NCBI GenBank assembly: GCA_020002185.1
Contig: CM034533.1
Location: forward strand, 49,996,418 to 50,060,417
Direction: 5' to 3'
DNA: 64,000 bases
Source of the DNA: Paraescarpia echinospica
Lineage: Eukaryota > Annelida > Polychaeta > Sabellida > Siboglinidae
A program made the position numbers and the translations under genes. Position 1 is the stretch's first letter; each line of letters opens with the position of its first letter. A model generated the notes under the pieces. That model saw nothing but the letters and a program-made list of their open reading frames with translations, made no database searches and was not told the DNA's origin. Positions 1-11,579 of this stretch are shown here, in pieces.

Positions 1-118
1 ACGGTGATACTGTAATCGCGTGTTTGGTGAAATCATCATTTCCCGACTCAAGTCCTATAACTAATAAACGAACAATTACGAACCGTAAGCCATTTTATAG
101 ATTGTCTGGTAATTCAAA

Positions 119-119
<1 letters not shown>

Positions 120-184
<65 letters not shown>
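120..184. repeat. (TG)n microsatellite
   Basis: About 32 uninterrupted TG dinucleotides. The flanks (1-119 and 185-500) show no gene; a short GCCA repeat (CCAGCCAGCCAGCCAGCCAG) lies near 379-398. Confidence 0.97.
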
Positions 185-187
<3 letters not shown>

Positions 188-878
188 TATGTTTATTTGT
201 TAGTGTGTGCGTGAGTGCGTGAGTGCGTAAATGTTTGTGCGTGTGGGTAATCACTGGTGCCGTTCCCGTGTACGTACCTGGTAATAACGAATCGCTGCAA
301 CTACTTGTATGTCATTGTTATTTGCATAATAATTATGAGGTTTAATATGTATTTATGAAATAAAATAGGTTTAGTTAGCCAGCCAGCCAGCCAGCCAGTT
401 AGTGCATATCGCTTGAATTCCGTAAGATTGGCATCAGTAGGGATTATAGTGTTTGAATTTCACGAGTTTCAATACACGCTCAATTTTTTACAAGCTTTTA
501 ATTCACTCGGGCAAACATAGCGCTACTGCTAAGATAATGACACTACAACAGTGAAGGCATGCAGCAATGCGCTCACGTAGAAGTGCACCTTTGGTGAGTA
601 TCAAATAAGTGCTCCTCTTGTTGCGTCCAGCCATTTCCAACATCACTTCGTCGATGTCCTGAGTGTCAGTACCCCAAGTTCCGTCCAGGTGCATCCTCAA
701 GAAACTAGTGCCACTGCGAGCTGCAAACACGGCCTCAGTTGAGACAGTGACAACGGATGGATGCACGTCGTTGTGTTACTGCATCCACCACTGGTGATTT
801 GATTACAGAAAATCCTAATTTTTAAAGCAACCATTAGCCAAATAAAATACGTTCACGGTAATACAATGCAAGATTTTT

Positions 879-1017
879 CGCGCGCACACGCACGCACGCA
901 TACACACACACGTACGCGCGCACACACATACGCCCGCACACACGTCCACACACGCGCGCGCACACGCAACCACGCGCACGCACACACACACACACACACA
1001 TACACACACACAGACAC
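879..1017. repeat. (CA/CG)n alternating purine-pyrimidine tract
   Basis: A 139-bp run of CA and CG dinucleotides with few interruptions. Strict purine-pyrimidine alternation with CG steps is the sequence type that favours Z-DNA. All open frames over it are low-complexity artefacts. Confidence 0.93.
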
Positions 1018-1222
1018 AACAGGCCCACAGGCTGGTGTGCGATATGTGCGTACGCATACCCTCCCTTCGTGAGGCAAGAGTTCCGCTTGGGAAGCAGCTG
1101 TAGTTGTACTTGATTTGAAACGTGACTGAATGTTTATTAATTATATATAAACTTCATTAATCCATGATATCCAACACCCTCGAGTTTCCCATTTGAAAAA
1201 TGGTGGATACCTGTTGAAAATT

Positions 1223-1311
1223 TGCGTGCGCGTGCGTGCGTGCGTGCGTGTGTGTATGTGTGTGTGTGTGTGTGTGTGTGCGTGTGTGTGCGTGTGTGCG
1301 TGTGTGCGTGA
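1223..1311. repeat. (TG/CG)n tract
   Basis: Alternating TG and CG dinucleotides of mirror composition to the CA/CG tract 200 bp upstream. The 205 bp between them contain nothing recognisable. Confidence 0.93.
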
Positions 1312-1487
1312 GTATTTAATTTACCTTACCCGAATTGGAGCGTGCACAGATTATCACAAGATATGGATAGTGGCCCACTGTATCTCGCTTCTCGAGGTTA
1401 TACACATGTATCTGAAACACAAACATGATCACTGCCATCATGTTTACGTACACGCATCATTCAATTTATCTACAGAGGAGTGTCTTT

Positions 1488-1493
1488 TTTATT
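1488..1493 (-). promoter_or_regulatory. Possible poly(A) signal AATAAA for the minus-strand gene
   Basis: A perfect AATAAA on the minus strand, about 125 nt downstream of the stop codon at 1,618-1,620 of the minus-strand gene. Position and sequence fit a metazoan cleavage signal. The hexamer alone is common by chance in AT-rich DNA. Confidence 0.35.
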
Positions 1494-1617
1494 TACGCAC
1501 ATGTAACTTAGACAATATCGAGTTCGAAGTAGCCTCCATTTCGTTCCGTTGCCAAAATTATTGTTATACAAACACATGCTGTGTAACTATTAACGTTCAT
1601 TTAGAAATATAATACAA

Positions 1618-3144
1618 CTAGCAAGGTTGTCCTATTGTACGTTTCTTTGTCTTATTTTTTGTACGAACCTTCTTCCACATACAAGGCTTCCAAGTGACGA
1701 TGAGGAGACAAATGAGGAAGTAGACGAACATGCCGACGAGCACGGCGAATATGAGCCAATTAGTCCCCGAGAAGAAAAAGATGTCCTTCAGTGTAATTCC
1801 GGCGACGGCCGCCAGGCCTGGCGTAGCTAGGACAGAGTCGTTGTAGAACTCGGTCAACGAGGAGAAAGAATTTGTTGTATGCGAAATTTATCTAGTCAGT
1901 TGTTGTTAGTTCTCAGCGATTCTATGGAAATATGAGTGTCCGTGTGGAGCTCCAGACCTTAAATGACAAATCCGGTAGCATCGTTGATAAACCATGAAGT
2001 AGCCTAACCATCACAAGCGAGACAGAGCTCTATTGAATAAAAATTGGTGGAATCTTTCGGAGAAGACGTTCAAAGACTATGATCCCATTAACTCGGTGAC
2101 TATGCCCGACGGTGGTAAGACATAAGGTTAATGTGCAACCAGACGTAGATGCATAGTCTGTGGTTGACGTAATTCGTTTGCTTTATTAAACCCCTCTCCT
2201 TCAGCTCGATGTTTCATTCTTCTCGTGGCAAACACATTTTGCAAACATTCCAACCAATTTAGCATAGACTACAACATACAATAACTGGGTGGAGTGCGGT
2301 GATTTGGCGGTATGTATGTACGTGCGCGCGCGCGCGTGCTTGTGTGTGCGTGAGCGCGCGCGTATGTGCGCGTGTGATATCTACCAATGGGTGAGTCCGT
2401 GGATGCTTTCAGCAACAAGCTGAGATCGTCATTCGCCAAATCGCCCGCATTAGCTAACGGGGCTTCAGCTGTACGGCGTGCCGAACGAAGCTGCTCTAAA
2501 TAGTCTTTGTCTCCCAATATATCTTTGGCCCTGTCAACATGACACCCAAGTAAACGTGATATTCTAGATCAACAAACTTCAAGTGAGTATGAAGATATGA
2601 GTTGTCATTGTAATTTAGAGACACCGCAACAGCCAAGCCATTAAGTGACGATTGGCGAATTAGGGTAATTGACCTCTGGTGAGTTTCTTAGCTAAACGTT
2701 TGCTTACGCATAACAAAATATATTAATATTAATACCACCCACGCAGGGACAAAAATAGATACCTCATTTTGTTCAACAATCTCAGTTTCAGACGTCGAAG
2801 TCGTTCTTTTCTTCGGACCTCTGACGCCACACTGTGCCTTTTGACGCGATCATTTCGATCTGTTTCATTCTCATAATTATTATCATTAGATTCAATGCGA
2901 TTGGTTAAACCCTCAATTCTGTCAAAAATCCACGTTTTTAACCGGAACCACCGACTATGTTTGCGTTTGTTCTGTGGATTTATCCACGTTGTATTGCTGT
3001 ATTGTTTATGCTTCAATAATGTTTGTTTTATAGAGTCAAAAATCGCCCCATTTCGCGATGAACCAGCTGTATCGCCCTCGGTTCTTTTGTTGTCACGAAC
3101 AGGTGTCCGAGAATTTCTCTCCTTCGTGTCACGTGGGGTAAACT
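1618..3144 (-). CDS. 3' end of a multi-exon minus-strand gene; unidentified protein with a charged region and a C-terminal membrane segment
   Basis: Three exons are proposed on the minus strand: 3,144-2,763, 2,530-2,385 and 1,826-1,618. Each internal junction has GT and AG, and the phases agree: exon 1 ends with two bases that exon 2 completes to Arg, and exon 2 ends with one base that exon 3 completes to Ala. Exon 1 (126 full codons) is highly charged, with basic clusters such as VRRKERLRRLKLRLLNKM. Exon 2 encodes a polar segment beginning AKDILGDKDYLEQLRSARR. Exon 3 begins TPGLAAVAGITLKDIFFF, has one strong hydrophobic segment (NWLIFAVLVGMFVYFLICLL) and ends in a lysine-rich tail (KKVRTKNKTKKRTIGQPC) and a TAG stop. 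I do not recognise the family. The upstream exon needed to precede exon 1 was not securely found; an alternative acceptor two bases downstream would change the incoming phase. A poly(A) hexamer follows the stop. Confidence 0.5.
2311..2377. repeat. (GC/GT)n tract inside intron
   Basis: A CG/TG-rich alternating tract immediately downstream of the exon at 2,385-2,530, within the last intron of the minus-strand gene. Confidence 0.85.
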
Positions 3145-3638
3145 CTGCAATCATCAAACATTCATTGAAATGTTGTCGTTCCAATGGATGGGTATCTTAT
3201 TAATTTTAATTATTCATGTTTATATTCAAAATGAAGAACTATACAATATTATTTTATTTTTTATTCTTGGTGTGATTTCAAAGTTAGATAGTGTGGTGTG
3301 AATACATACAGTTTTTCCAGAAAATGACGATAGCAATAAATGCTAAAGCATGTATAAAAGACGACATACGTAAAAATCCAGACAACGGACACCATTTAAC
3401 CGAAAACTTGAATGAATTGGTATGATAGAAATATTGCCAATAAATTATAAAAAAAAATTGTCGTGCAAATTCCAATTTCCAAGTGAATCAAAATTGCACT
3501 AGTCATTTGAAAACATTTGACTGTTCTACTGAAGCATACATGATAATGCTATCAGGGCCATGCTTAACTTCACGTATGTTACGACTTTTAACTTCAAACA
3601 ACGTGTCTAGTGCTAACATGGGAGTTGTTTAAACTTAC

Positions 3639-3841
3639 TTATGACGTAAGCTCCAGTGCCAACTCGAAGGGGTTCCCAAACTGACAATGACGTCAACAAC
3701 ACGAGAAGATAAAATATTAACAACATGACTGAGTTGATTACTTCGTCGCCCGATCATCAACACCTTGTAGCGTCCAGTGTCTGCAACATTTTCCTTTTGA
3801 GCTCCGCCACTCGACCATGACCCACCAACAAGGTCACGCAA
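3639..3841 (-). CDS. Weak candidate exon upstream of the minus-strand gene
   Basis: A minus-strand open stretch ends at a strong donor (GTAAGTTT at 3,638-3,631). It reads, among others, YKVLMIGRRSNQLSHVV and SLGTPSSWHWSLRH. The acceptor is ambiguous and the donor phase (two bases left over) does not match exon 1 at 3,144 without an extra small exon, for which 3,405-3,360 is one weak possibility. The remaining sequence 3,145-4,089 is AT-rich and shows nothing else. Family not recognised. Confidence 0.18.
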
Positions 3842-4089
3842 CAGAAAAACTTACGTCTGTTTTCGTTGTGACACGAAACGTTTGTGACGTCATTCAGAAA
3901 GATATTTGTCGTAAAAGCATTAATGAATGAAGTATTACACCCAGAATATTGGTGATGCTTAGTAATTATTCGGTAGTGTCACGTCTACAAAAGGCGATGC
4001 TGAATATTAGGGGCCATCGCTTATTTACAGAAGACAATGCAGTGATGTCTACTAGTAGATTGTTATTATACAATCAATGTATCAGTCCC

Positions 4090-4430
4090 AAGAGGTGGTG
4101 ATGGCAACAGTGAGATGGACAGGAGTTACAGAAGCAGCAGCCAGGATGGTGGGAGCACTATAGGTCTACGAAATAACAAAATGAAGAATTCTAGTCGGAT
4201 CTGGAATGTCTGAAGAGTTTCCAGGTAACACAGGTTTGAGGCAAGGAAGTGCCCTTAGCCCTTTACCATGGTGATGGAACTAATTAGCAGGAAGATCAAA
4301 ACGAAGGATATTTTCAGGAAGGTGATGTATGCAGAAGATCTGACCATAGCAGCTGAGAGCAAACAAGAACTACAGGAAGTGCTGTATGATTGGAAGTTGA
4401 AGAAGTATTGACTGAGAATTACTCATTGGT
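4090..4430 (+). pseudogene. Decayed LINE reverse-transcriptase fragment
   Basis: Conceptual translation across frameshifts gives the reverse-transcriptase motif order GLRQGSALSPL, then VMELISRKIKTKDIF, then VMYAEDLTIAAESKQELQ. The catalytic YADD-type box reads YAED here, so the second Asp is kept and the first replaced. Only the palm region is left, with stops and frame breaks. Motif wording resembles the minus-strand fragment at 5.7-7.2 kb, so both probably derive from one non-LTR family. Confidence 0.75.
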
Positions 4431-4832
4431 TATTCCAACTGAATTCGCCTTTCATACCTTGCAATCATAGACCGTTGTTGATACGTGTGAACGAATGGTC
4501 TCCGCGCTGTAACTGCAGCGTGGCCGAACGCTTCCTTTGCGCTTAGATTGTGATGACTTTGAGGACGTAATTCTGTTCTGGATCATTTTGTTTAAAGACG
4601 GACATGATGTTGATTCCACATCACCGATTCTAATTCCGATGAACTTTTTTGAATAAACATATTGTTCAGGTTCTACATAACCTTTCTTAAAAAAATAAAG
4701 TGGTAGTTTAACCCAGAATGCAACATTAACAGCCTGCCTTTACCGACATTGAAACCAAAGACCCAGTAAACAGGTGATTAATTATAATGTAAGGAATGTT
4801 TCTAATGTGCTTAAATGTACTTGTTAGTTTTG
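4431..4832. other. No feature seen
   Basis: Between the reverse-transcriptase remnant and the (AT)n tract I see no exon, no terminal repeat and no RNA gene. Confidence 0.5.
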
Positions 4833-4861
4833 GTATATATATATATATATATATATATATC
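4833..4861. repeat. (AT)n microsatellite
   Basis: Fourteen AT dinucleotides. Short (AT)n tracts of the same kind occur at about 11,551-11,576, 13,920-13,936, 14,679-14,700 and 25,977-25,994. Confidence 0.95.
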
Positions 4862-4954
4862 TTAATCTATATGTATTTTCACTGTACTTTTGAAGCACAA
4901 AATTATAGAAAAGTGGCAGTGGAATCAAAAAATTGATTCTAGTATGCAATTCAC

Positions 4955-5115
4955 GTTCCAATTCCGATTCCGCTGCTTTCACATCAACCGATTCCGATTC
5001 TGATTCCGATTCCACCCAAACCGATTCCGATATCCGATACTTCTTTCATATTTACAGGTTCCGATTCGGGAATTGGAGTCTGAATCAGCCTTTTGATTCC
5101 GATTCCGGAATCAGA
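4955..5115. repeat. Degenerate (GATTCC)n hexamer repeat
   Basis: GATTCC or one-mismatch forms recur many times, for example CCGATTCCGATTCTGATTCC near 4,989-5,008. On the opposite strand this reads (GGAATC)n. Units are diverged and interrupted, so the tract is old. Confidence 0.8.
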
Positions 5116-5370
5116 ATTGCCTCGGGTCTGCTTAAAGCTTTCGCTGTGGTGGATCTCGGGTTAATGCACCATGTAGGTTTTACGTAAATTCGCAGACTGT
5201 TTTTTGTAAATTACGTTCACTTACTACTTCAGCGGTTTCGTCACTTCATTTAAAGCTTTGCTGTAGTACTCAACAACAGTATCGTCCATGTCTCGGTTGA
5301 TCATTGTACTGTTGGACTGTTTTAGTTGTCTTCCTTACTGCGACTTCTCACGTCGAAAATGTTCAACTGT

Positions 5371-5707
<337 letters not shown>

Positions 5708-7165
5708 TGTCGAACGCAATGACCTTCCATTCTTGGTTGTTCGCGTCTGCCCTCCCAATGTCCCGTTTTAAGCTATCATTCCATCTTAGCTTGGTCTTCC
5801 TCTTCATCGTTTGCCACCCTCTTCTGCTTTCCATGCTCTTTCTGACAGTCTGTCTTAGTATCGTTCATTCTTTGTACATAATCTGCCCATCTCTTTCTGT
5901 TTCCGACTACTTTCATTTTTAGGTGTTTTACGTCATAATTTGTGTTCTCTATTTCTTCATCTTCCTTCTATCTTATCGGGTTACTCTACATATATCCTTC
6001 TGACCCAGTTGTAGCTTCTTCTGTCTCTCTGTCAGTATCATATACAGGCTGGTACCGAGCAGGCTTCCAACACGTTTCCTTTTAGTTGTTTCTTCAGGTT
6101 TCTCTACATCGTAATTCCGTCCACCGTCCTTCATGCAGCCGCTCCTGCTTGCACCCTCCTGTGTATCTCCTCCATCCTCACACACTGTGCCGCCCAAGTA
6201 TGCAGAGGTGTTCACTTGTATAATGGTCTTTCCGTCAACAACTACATGCAAATCCACCTCCTGTTCAACTATCCACATTACATGATCGGCACCTGATTCA
6301 TTCGGAGGCCATGTTTTCTAAAGGTATTACACCATTCTTGCAATGCTTTCTGTAGTTACTCTCTGTTATCAATCATCAATATGCGTAGTCTGCATACAGT
6401 AACTTCTTAAGTTTTCCTGTTCCGACACCGTTCCACTGATCAAGTTCATCACCATAATGAAAAGCAGCGAACTTCCTTGTCTGAGTACTATTTCAACTTC
6501 AATAAACTGTTCCAACGTTTCTCCTTCGACTCTCACCACTGCTGCTGTACCCTTTACATTGTCTCCACCATTCTGAACACTGCCTCTCCAACCTCCATCC
6601 ATCTCATCTCTAGGCGCGGTGTTAAATGTCTTTTCCAGATCCAAAAAACCGAATGATACATCCTTGTTCATGTTCTCCTCTCCTCAATAATTTGTGTGGT
6701 GGCAAACAACACATCGTCTGTTCCTCTCTCTTTCCTTTCAGGAGTGTCATGCTCATGTATCTCCCTGGGTCATGGGTGTTCCCTTTTCCCTTTCATATTG
6801 GCACGATCACTCATCTTCACCACTTTGTTGGTATCTTTCCTGCTGTGAAGCACACATTACATTGCCCCACCAGCCACTTATCTCCAACTAGTGTGTTTGC
6901 TTTCATCATCATTTCCACCGACAGTTCATCCACCCCTGCAGCCTACCAAGTTTTAATCTTCTTCACTGTTTTCTCTATCTCTTCTTCTTTTATTGTCCTC
7001 ATCATCATCCAGGTCTCTCCTGACTGAATGCGGTATCTCTATTTCACATTCTCCTTCCGGATTTATTAGTTTCTTGAAATGCCCCCCCCCCCCAATAGCT
7101 AGCATTTGATTGGCTCCAGTAATCAATGTCCCATCGCATCTCTTCATTACAATTCAGAGCTTCAC
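5708..7165 (-). pseudogene. Decayed non-LTR retrotransposon pol fragment (minus strand)
   Basis: Reading the minus strand from 7,150 down, with stops and frameshifts removed, the order of motifs is that of a LINE reverse transcriptase: CDGTLITG with HFKKLINPEGE, then AAGVDELSVEMMMKAN, then GKIPTKW with IVPI and KGKGNTHDPGRY, then FGFLDLEKTFNTAPRDEM, then a QGS box, then LLYADYAY. The C-terminal part follows (VDGKTIIQVNTSAYLGGTVC) and ends with KLRWNDSLKRDIGRADANNQ. The catalytic box has Tyr in place of the second Asp (YADY near 6,378-6,400). The copy is 5'-truncated and dead. It is a different LINE family from the CR1-like element at 57-63 kb. Confidence 0.85.
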
Positions 7166-7943
7166 CAACTTGAACGTATCCGACGTTTCATAGAATAAGT
7201 TATATTACGTTTGACGAAGAAATTCGCGAACAACCCTTCCTGGCGTTTGATTTGACGCCGACGTTGGTTGTCTGGTAGGATCGCACAATGCACGTCACGT
7301 GATGAGAGTCCCGCACCGTTGATTAATTAGTAAAAGTTATATATATATAGCAACCATGAAAAAAGACAAATGTACATTTTTACTTATGCTATATGATACC
7401 TCTCCCGGGGATTATGCCACTAATAATAACTGGTATAAGACTAAGTTGTGTTTTATAATAAAACTGTTTCATAAATATCGCCGTCACTGATTGTGCGTTA
7501 GGTTACGTCGATGCACAGCCGATCTTCCTCGTGCAACTCGAACTAAATTGTTTAAAAGGCCCCGTGCCGCCCTTCTCCAAACCCATGGTGAACCCAGGTT
7601 TCATAATTTACGTCGAATATATATCTGGAGCGTAAAGTTATTAAAATAGCAGTAGCGATATAGTTCTTTCACCTAGACCCTGCCATTCTAGAAGTCAGAT
7701 ACGCCCCATATATTGAGGCGCTCGTCGATATTATGACCTTTTATTGTGCATAGCCATTGGCGGTTACACAATTGTGATTCATCAATTTCATTTCGTCGTA
7801 ACACTCTTAAATTTCCCCAGTGAGTAAAACTAAATCTAACAAAGATTACATTAACTTCTGGTGTGGTTGAACGTGAACCTTTTTTCTCGCAACGTTTCGT
7901 TCGCCTTCAACGAACTTCTTCAGACGACTATTGCTACTAATAC
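7166..7943. other. No feature seen
   Basis: Apart from a short (TA)n near 7,338-7,350, I find no exon, transposon terminus or RNA gene in this stretch. Confidence 0.5.
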
Positions 7944-8098
7944 TTGGGGATGAATGATCGTCTCGTTTGCCGTCCCCTCCTGGAAACATCCCCATAAGGC
8001 CCGTCGTACGACCCCGGATCGCTTGTCGCAGTTCTCGGACTTGTGATCGCCGAATGCCTCGCGGACTTCGCTGCCGATCCTGAACAATTCCGCGCTAA
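7944..8098 (-). CDS. Candidate internal exon, protein not recognised
   Basis: On the minus strand a good pyrimidine tract and acceptor (GCGTCTCTCTCCTCCAG) precede a 155-nt open segment, GC-richer than its surroundings, that ends at GTATTAG. It starts with two bases completing a codon, then encodes 51 codons beginning SAELFRIGSEVREAFGDHKS and ending GTANETIIHPQ, leaving phase 0. It could belong to the minus-strand gene that ends at 1,618, but no phase-proven link to it was found. The block between 8,107 and 8,233 is otherwise featureless. Confidence 0.35.
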
Positions 8099-8233
8099 CT
8101 GGAGGAGAGAGACGCGACACTAAGATGTTACCCTGAGAGTTTTTCTTTCATTATTATTATTATTATTTAGGTCTATATACACACGGACGGAGAAGGTTTC
8201 CCGAAGTAAGCCCTATTCGTAGGCTTTTCTGAA

Positions 8234-8352
8234 GTGTGTTTGTGTGTGCGTGTGCGTGCGTGTGCGTGTGTGTTTGTGAGTGCCTGTGTGTGTGTGTTTG
8301 TTTGTGTGTCCGTGTGTGCGTGCGTGCGTGTGTGCGTGTGTGCGTGCGTGCT
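8234..8352. repeat. (TG/CG)n tract
   Basis: Alternating TG, CG and TTTG units over about 119 bp, similar in composition to the tracts near 1.0 and 1.25 kb. Confidence 0.92.
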
Positions 8353-9035
8353 TACTAGTGTGTATGATCGTTCGAACGCGTGTTTGCGCGTGAAAGTAGT
8401 TGGAGGTGTGAAGAGGTTGCCGTTGGAGCTTTCAAAGGGGTGCAGTTGATGTTTTTGGGGAGCATCAGGGTGGTTTTTAAACCTCAACGGGCGTGTAGGT
8501 GAGGCTATCGTGAGGACGAAATTTTATTTGGGAAGATCAATCGGGTGCAGTTGGAAGTCTCAAGGGGTGAAGTTGAAGATTGTTTGGTGAGCCAACAATC
8601 ACAGGTCTAAAAGCGCACCATACAAAACCAGCCACGCTAAATGCCTGGATACCAATTAGTTTAAATGCTAAAAATACAAAATAAACGCCCGCTTTAGAAA
8701 ATGTTAAACTTTCGTCGGAACCGGGTGACATGTGGAGGTTTTGGTCGTTTGCCGCGCCATCTCCCCCAACATGCTTGTGAACAGCCGGCAACTTGGGAAG
8801 TAGTGTGTATTGCAATCGCCAGATGGCAGCGCCGATGCCACACTAATGCGCCTTGCTTTGGTGACAGAACGGGTTAGCACATTTTATCCTAATCATGTCT
8901 GTGAAGAAGTTAGACGTGATACGTCTACATCTATGAACCGTACTACAGTCCGTATTGACCAAATGTAGGGGAAGGTTCCACACAAGCTTTTTCTTGTAAC
9001 GTCACTGGTACTAATCAGGAAGCAAACGAATGGTG

Positions 9036-9068
9036 CTGACGTCAGAAAACAACTTCCTATGACGTCAC
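9036..9068. promoter_or_regulatory. Two closely spaced CRE-like TGACGTCA sites
   Basis: The perfect 8-bp palindrome TGACGTCA occurs twice about 22 bp apart (in GCTGACGTCAGA and ATGACGTCACGA), with a half-site variant GTAACGTCAC about 40 bp upstream. This is the established CREB/ATF consensus. A candidate plus-strand exon starts about 90 bp downstream. Whether a promoter exists here is inference. Confidence 0.4.
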
Positions 9069-9155
9069 GAACTGTGTCGTTCTGCCATATTTTCTTCTGG
9101 TAGAGTGCGAGTCAATAAGTGTTCTGGCTCTGCCCATTTCGGTCATTCTCCACAG

Positions 9156-9238
9156 GACACTGATTACGCACATCTGACCAGTTTGTGGAACACATTTTGG
9201 ACTGGACAAGCGAATGCAGAGCCTCGGATTTATATGAG
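9156..9238 (+). CDS. Candidate plus-strand internal exon
   Basis: A pyrimidine-rich acceptor (GGTCATTCTCCACAG) and a consensus donor (GAG, then GTGAGTAAT) bracket 83 nt. The segment is open in phase 0, encoding TDYAHLTSLWNTFWTGQA and NAEPRIYM, and leaves two bases. The splice signals are the main support, since an 83-nt open frame is not rare. I do not recognise the peptide and found no partner exons in the following 3 kb. Confidence 0.3.
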
Positions 9239-9598
9239 GTGAGTAATACAAGCAAAATGGTGCCGATAACTGCACGAAAATGAGTGGGGCACCTTGCATT
9301 GTTGCAATGCGATTCATGTGCTGCACGAGGTTACTTTGGAATTATGTTATCAAAGGAATGTTCTTTATTCAATCTCTCTCGCTTGTTTATGACATCAACA
9401 ACACTATGCCGGTGGCGGCAGTGTTCTAATTTTGTTGTTGTCGGTTTTCGATCATTCAATTATAAACGAAGACATTCATTGTACGTTTGGTGCGTTACTG
9501 AATCTCATTCTGTCAGTCAGCGAACGGGCTGTCATGCTCCCTACTTGACGCATGCGTGGGCTTCTCGGGTGTTTTTCAACTTAGTACTGCCAGTTATG

Positions 9599-9623
9599 AT
9601 AATAATAATAATAATAATAATAA
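9599..9623. repeat. (ATA)n microsatellite
   Basis: About eight ATA trinucleotides. Confidence 0.95.
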
Positions 9624-11246
9624 ACCCAGGTTGTTTATTTGGCGATGATCCGTTTGTAGCGGTCGCGCGGTTTTGTTAGTTTATGCTGGATGCATTAGCA
9701 TACCTGTTAGACACAACTGATGAATCGATCAACAAAGCAGTGCTTCGCTCATTGACGCAGTGATTGGTTGCAGCGGTCGGCGGGCTTTCAACGTTAACGA
9801 AAGCTTTTCTCACATGCATTGCCTTATCGTACGAAGATCTATCCAAAAATAGACCCGTGCTACACTGTAGGGCCTTGAATTGTAGGTAATTGTATGGATG
9901 TGATAATTTCTTTCATGGAATTTAAAATGGTGATATTGATTTATTGTGTAAAGCAATTGTGCATTCAAAGGCAAAAAGCTATTTTATTAGAAGTAGATTC
10001 TTCTTTATTATAGTCACCCAGCTGTATGTGAGAAATACTTATTCTTCTTGAAGTTGACTATTCCCTGTTCATGCTAAATGTTTTAGATATGGATTTGTCT
10101 TGTTATTGTGACATAATCATGACGTTGATAAATTTAGAAATAATTTCATCGGCCACATATTTATGCCAAAATGTAACTCATTTATACATAACTGTGAGAA
10201 AATGTTCACTAGATGATTGCTATTTTGGATTAATAGCCAGTCTGTGTGTGTGAATACAATTACATCATATTAAATAATTACACTTATACACTCTAGAAGC
10301 CTTCAGGTATTATGGCATGAGGACAATGCCGTGTAATCCTGTCACCCTATGAGTATCACCTGGATATGTTGTTATATGTTTAAACAAATTTACATATTTT
10401 ATCACACTTCTGTCATACGTTAATTCTAGTTGTATATAATTCAAACATACACACTGGTTATGTAATCATGTTAAATTAAAACTGTTATTTTACTGCTCAG
10501 TTATAGAACAGGTAATGCAATCATACTTGAATTTCTGTGATCGAATATGTAATCATATTGTGGGATATCATTAGTCATCATTACTGACAATTGTTCATGT
10601 GTCGTAATTATGCAGTCAAACCCAGAACCCAGCTGTCATTACTGGGTGTCTCAAAAAAAGAAATTTGAATCTTGATGGCTGTGTGTCCATTGCCAGTCAG
10701 CATGATGATTCACAGGGGTTCTTTATATATACCAGGATGTTGCTAAATGAATGGTCATGTATGTATATACGTACTCGTTTCAATGGTTAGTCTTTCCGTG
10801 TCACAAATTTACATATAATGGGTCACGATTTTTACATTTAAGATTTATTTATAGATCATATCTAGATGTGTGTGACACTCCTATTTTTAGTAGCCTTACT
10901 TGTACTTAGCCATTATAAACTCGGCCCCATCGTGTGGCACCTGTTCTTGGGTAAGAAGGAAGTTTAAAAATGTTATTTTTTGATGTCACAAGAAGTAGAA
11001 ATTCATGTTAAATTATTGCGCGGCCATTGCTGAAGGCCTGTAGATCTAAATGTTTCTGGGGTGTCAGGTTTTCTTGGTGCAAGTGTCTTGACATTTGTCC
11101 TGAAACCTGTTAACCCCTCCCAATGGCTCCCATATGGCTAATGCAAGGTATGTGTTATACAACTTAGGGCCCAAGTACAGTGCGAAGGGGCCAAATCTGC
11201 CCAGACTACCACTCTGTTACCTTGCATGCCTTGAGGTTGGCAGCGG
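9624..11246. other. AT-rich non-coding stretch
   Basis: No exon with paired splice sites, no terminal repeats and no tandem array were seen. Short open frames here have no protein character. Confidence 0.5.
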
Positions 11247-11388
11247 TCATTTTCCCTGGCAGCTGGCCGTCTTGTTTCAGACATTAAACAGTGGTTCACA
11301 GTCACAGTCAAATTGGCTGGATCTTATAAATATAATATCTACAAAAATCAAGGCTAACTGGTAAAGTTTGCCACATTTGAGGCCTGAC
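11247..11388 (-). repeat. Dispersed repeat copy (AGGCCTCAAAT family), minus orientation
   Basis: The right end reads, on the minus strand, TCAGGCCTCAAATGTGGCAA, followed by an ACCAGTTAGCCTTGATTTTT-type segment and, at the far end, GCCAGCTGCCAGGG. The same order occurs in plus orientation at 37,228-37,376 and 55,327-55,473, so this is an interspersed repeat, possibly a SINE or small DNA element. No terminal inverted repeat was identified. Confidence 0.6.
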
Positions 11389-11545
11389 TTTGTCCAACAC
11401 ACAGCTTGGGAGTAAAAGTGAAGTTGGGTTGGGATTAACCTAATATGTACTTGTAAGTTTACTTGGTTATTTTTCTGTAAATACATCTAATAATATATCC
11501 TAAGCAAGCTGAGGCTGGGTATAAAACAGGATGAAAATGAAGACG

Positions 11546-11576
<31 letters not shown>

Positions 11577-11579
<3 letters not shown>

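Noticed and set aside
503..766. 87-codon minus-strand open frame (VTVSTEAVFAARSGTSFL, with a hydrophobic C-terminus) that faintly recalls a PLAT-domain strand pattern
   Set aside because: The only nearby acceptor puts an in-frame TAA at the exon start, other phases hit stops, and the similarity is too weak to support a coding call.
815..1077. Cys/Val-rich and His/Thr-rich frames over CA/CG dinucleotides
   Set aside because: Dinucleotide-repeat artefacts.
8537..8815. 92-codon minus-strand frame with a hydrophobic stretch (GVYFVFLAFKLIGIQAF)
   Set aside because: No clear paired splice sites, and the phase does not match the exon candidate at 7,944-8,098.
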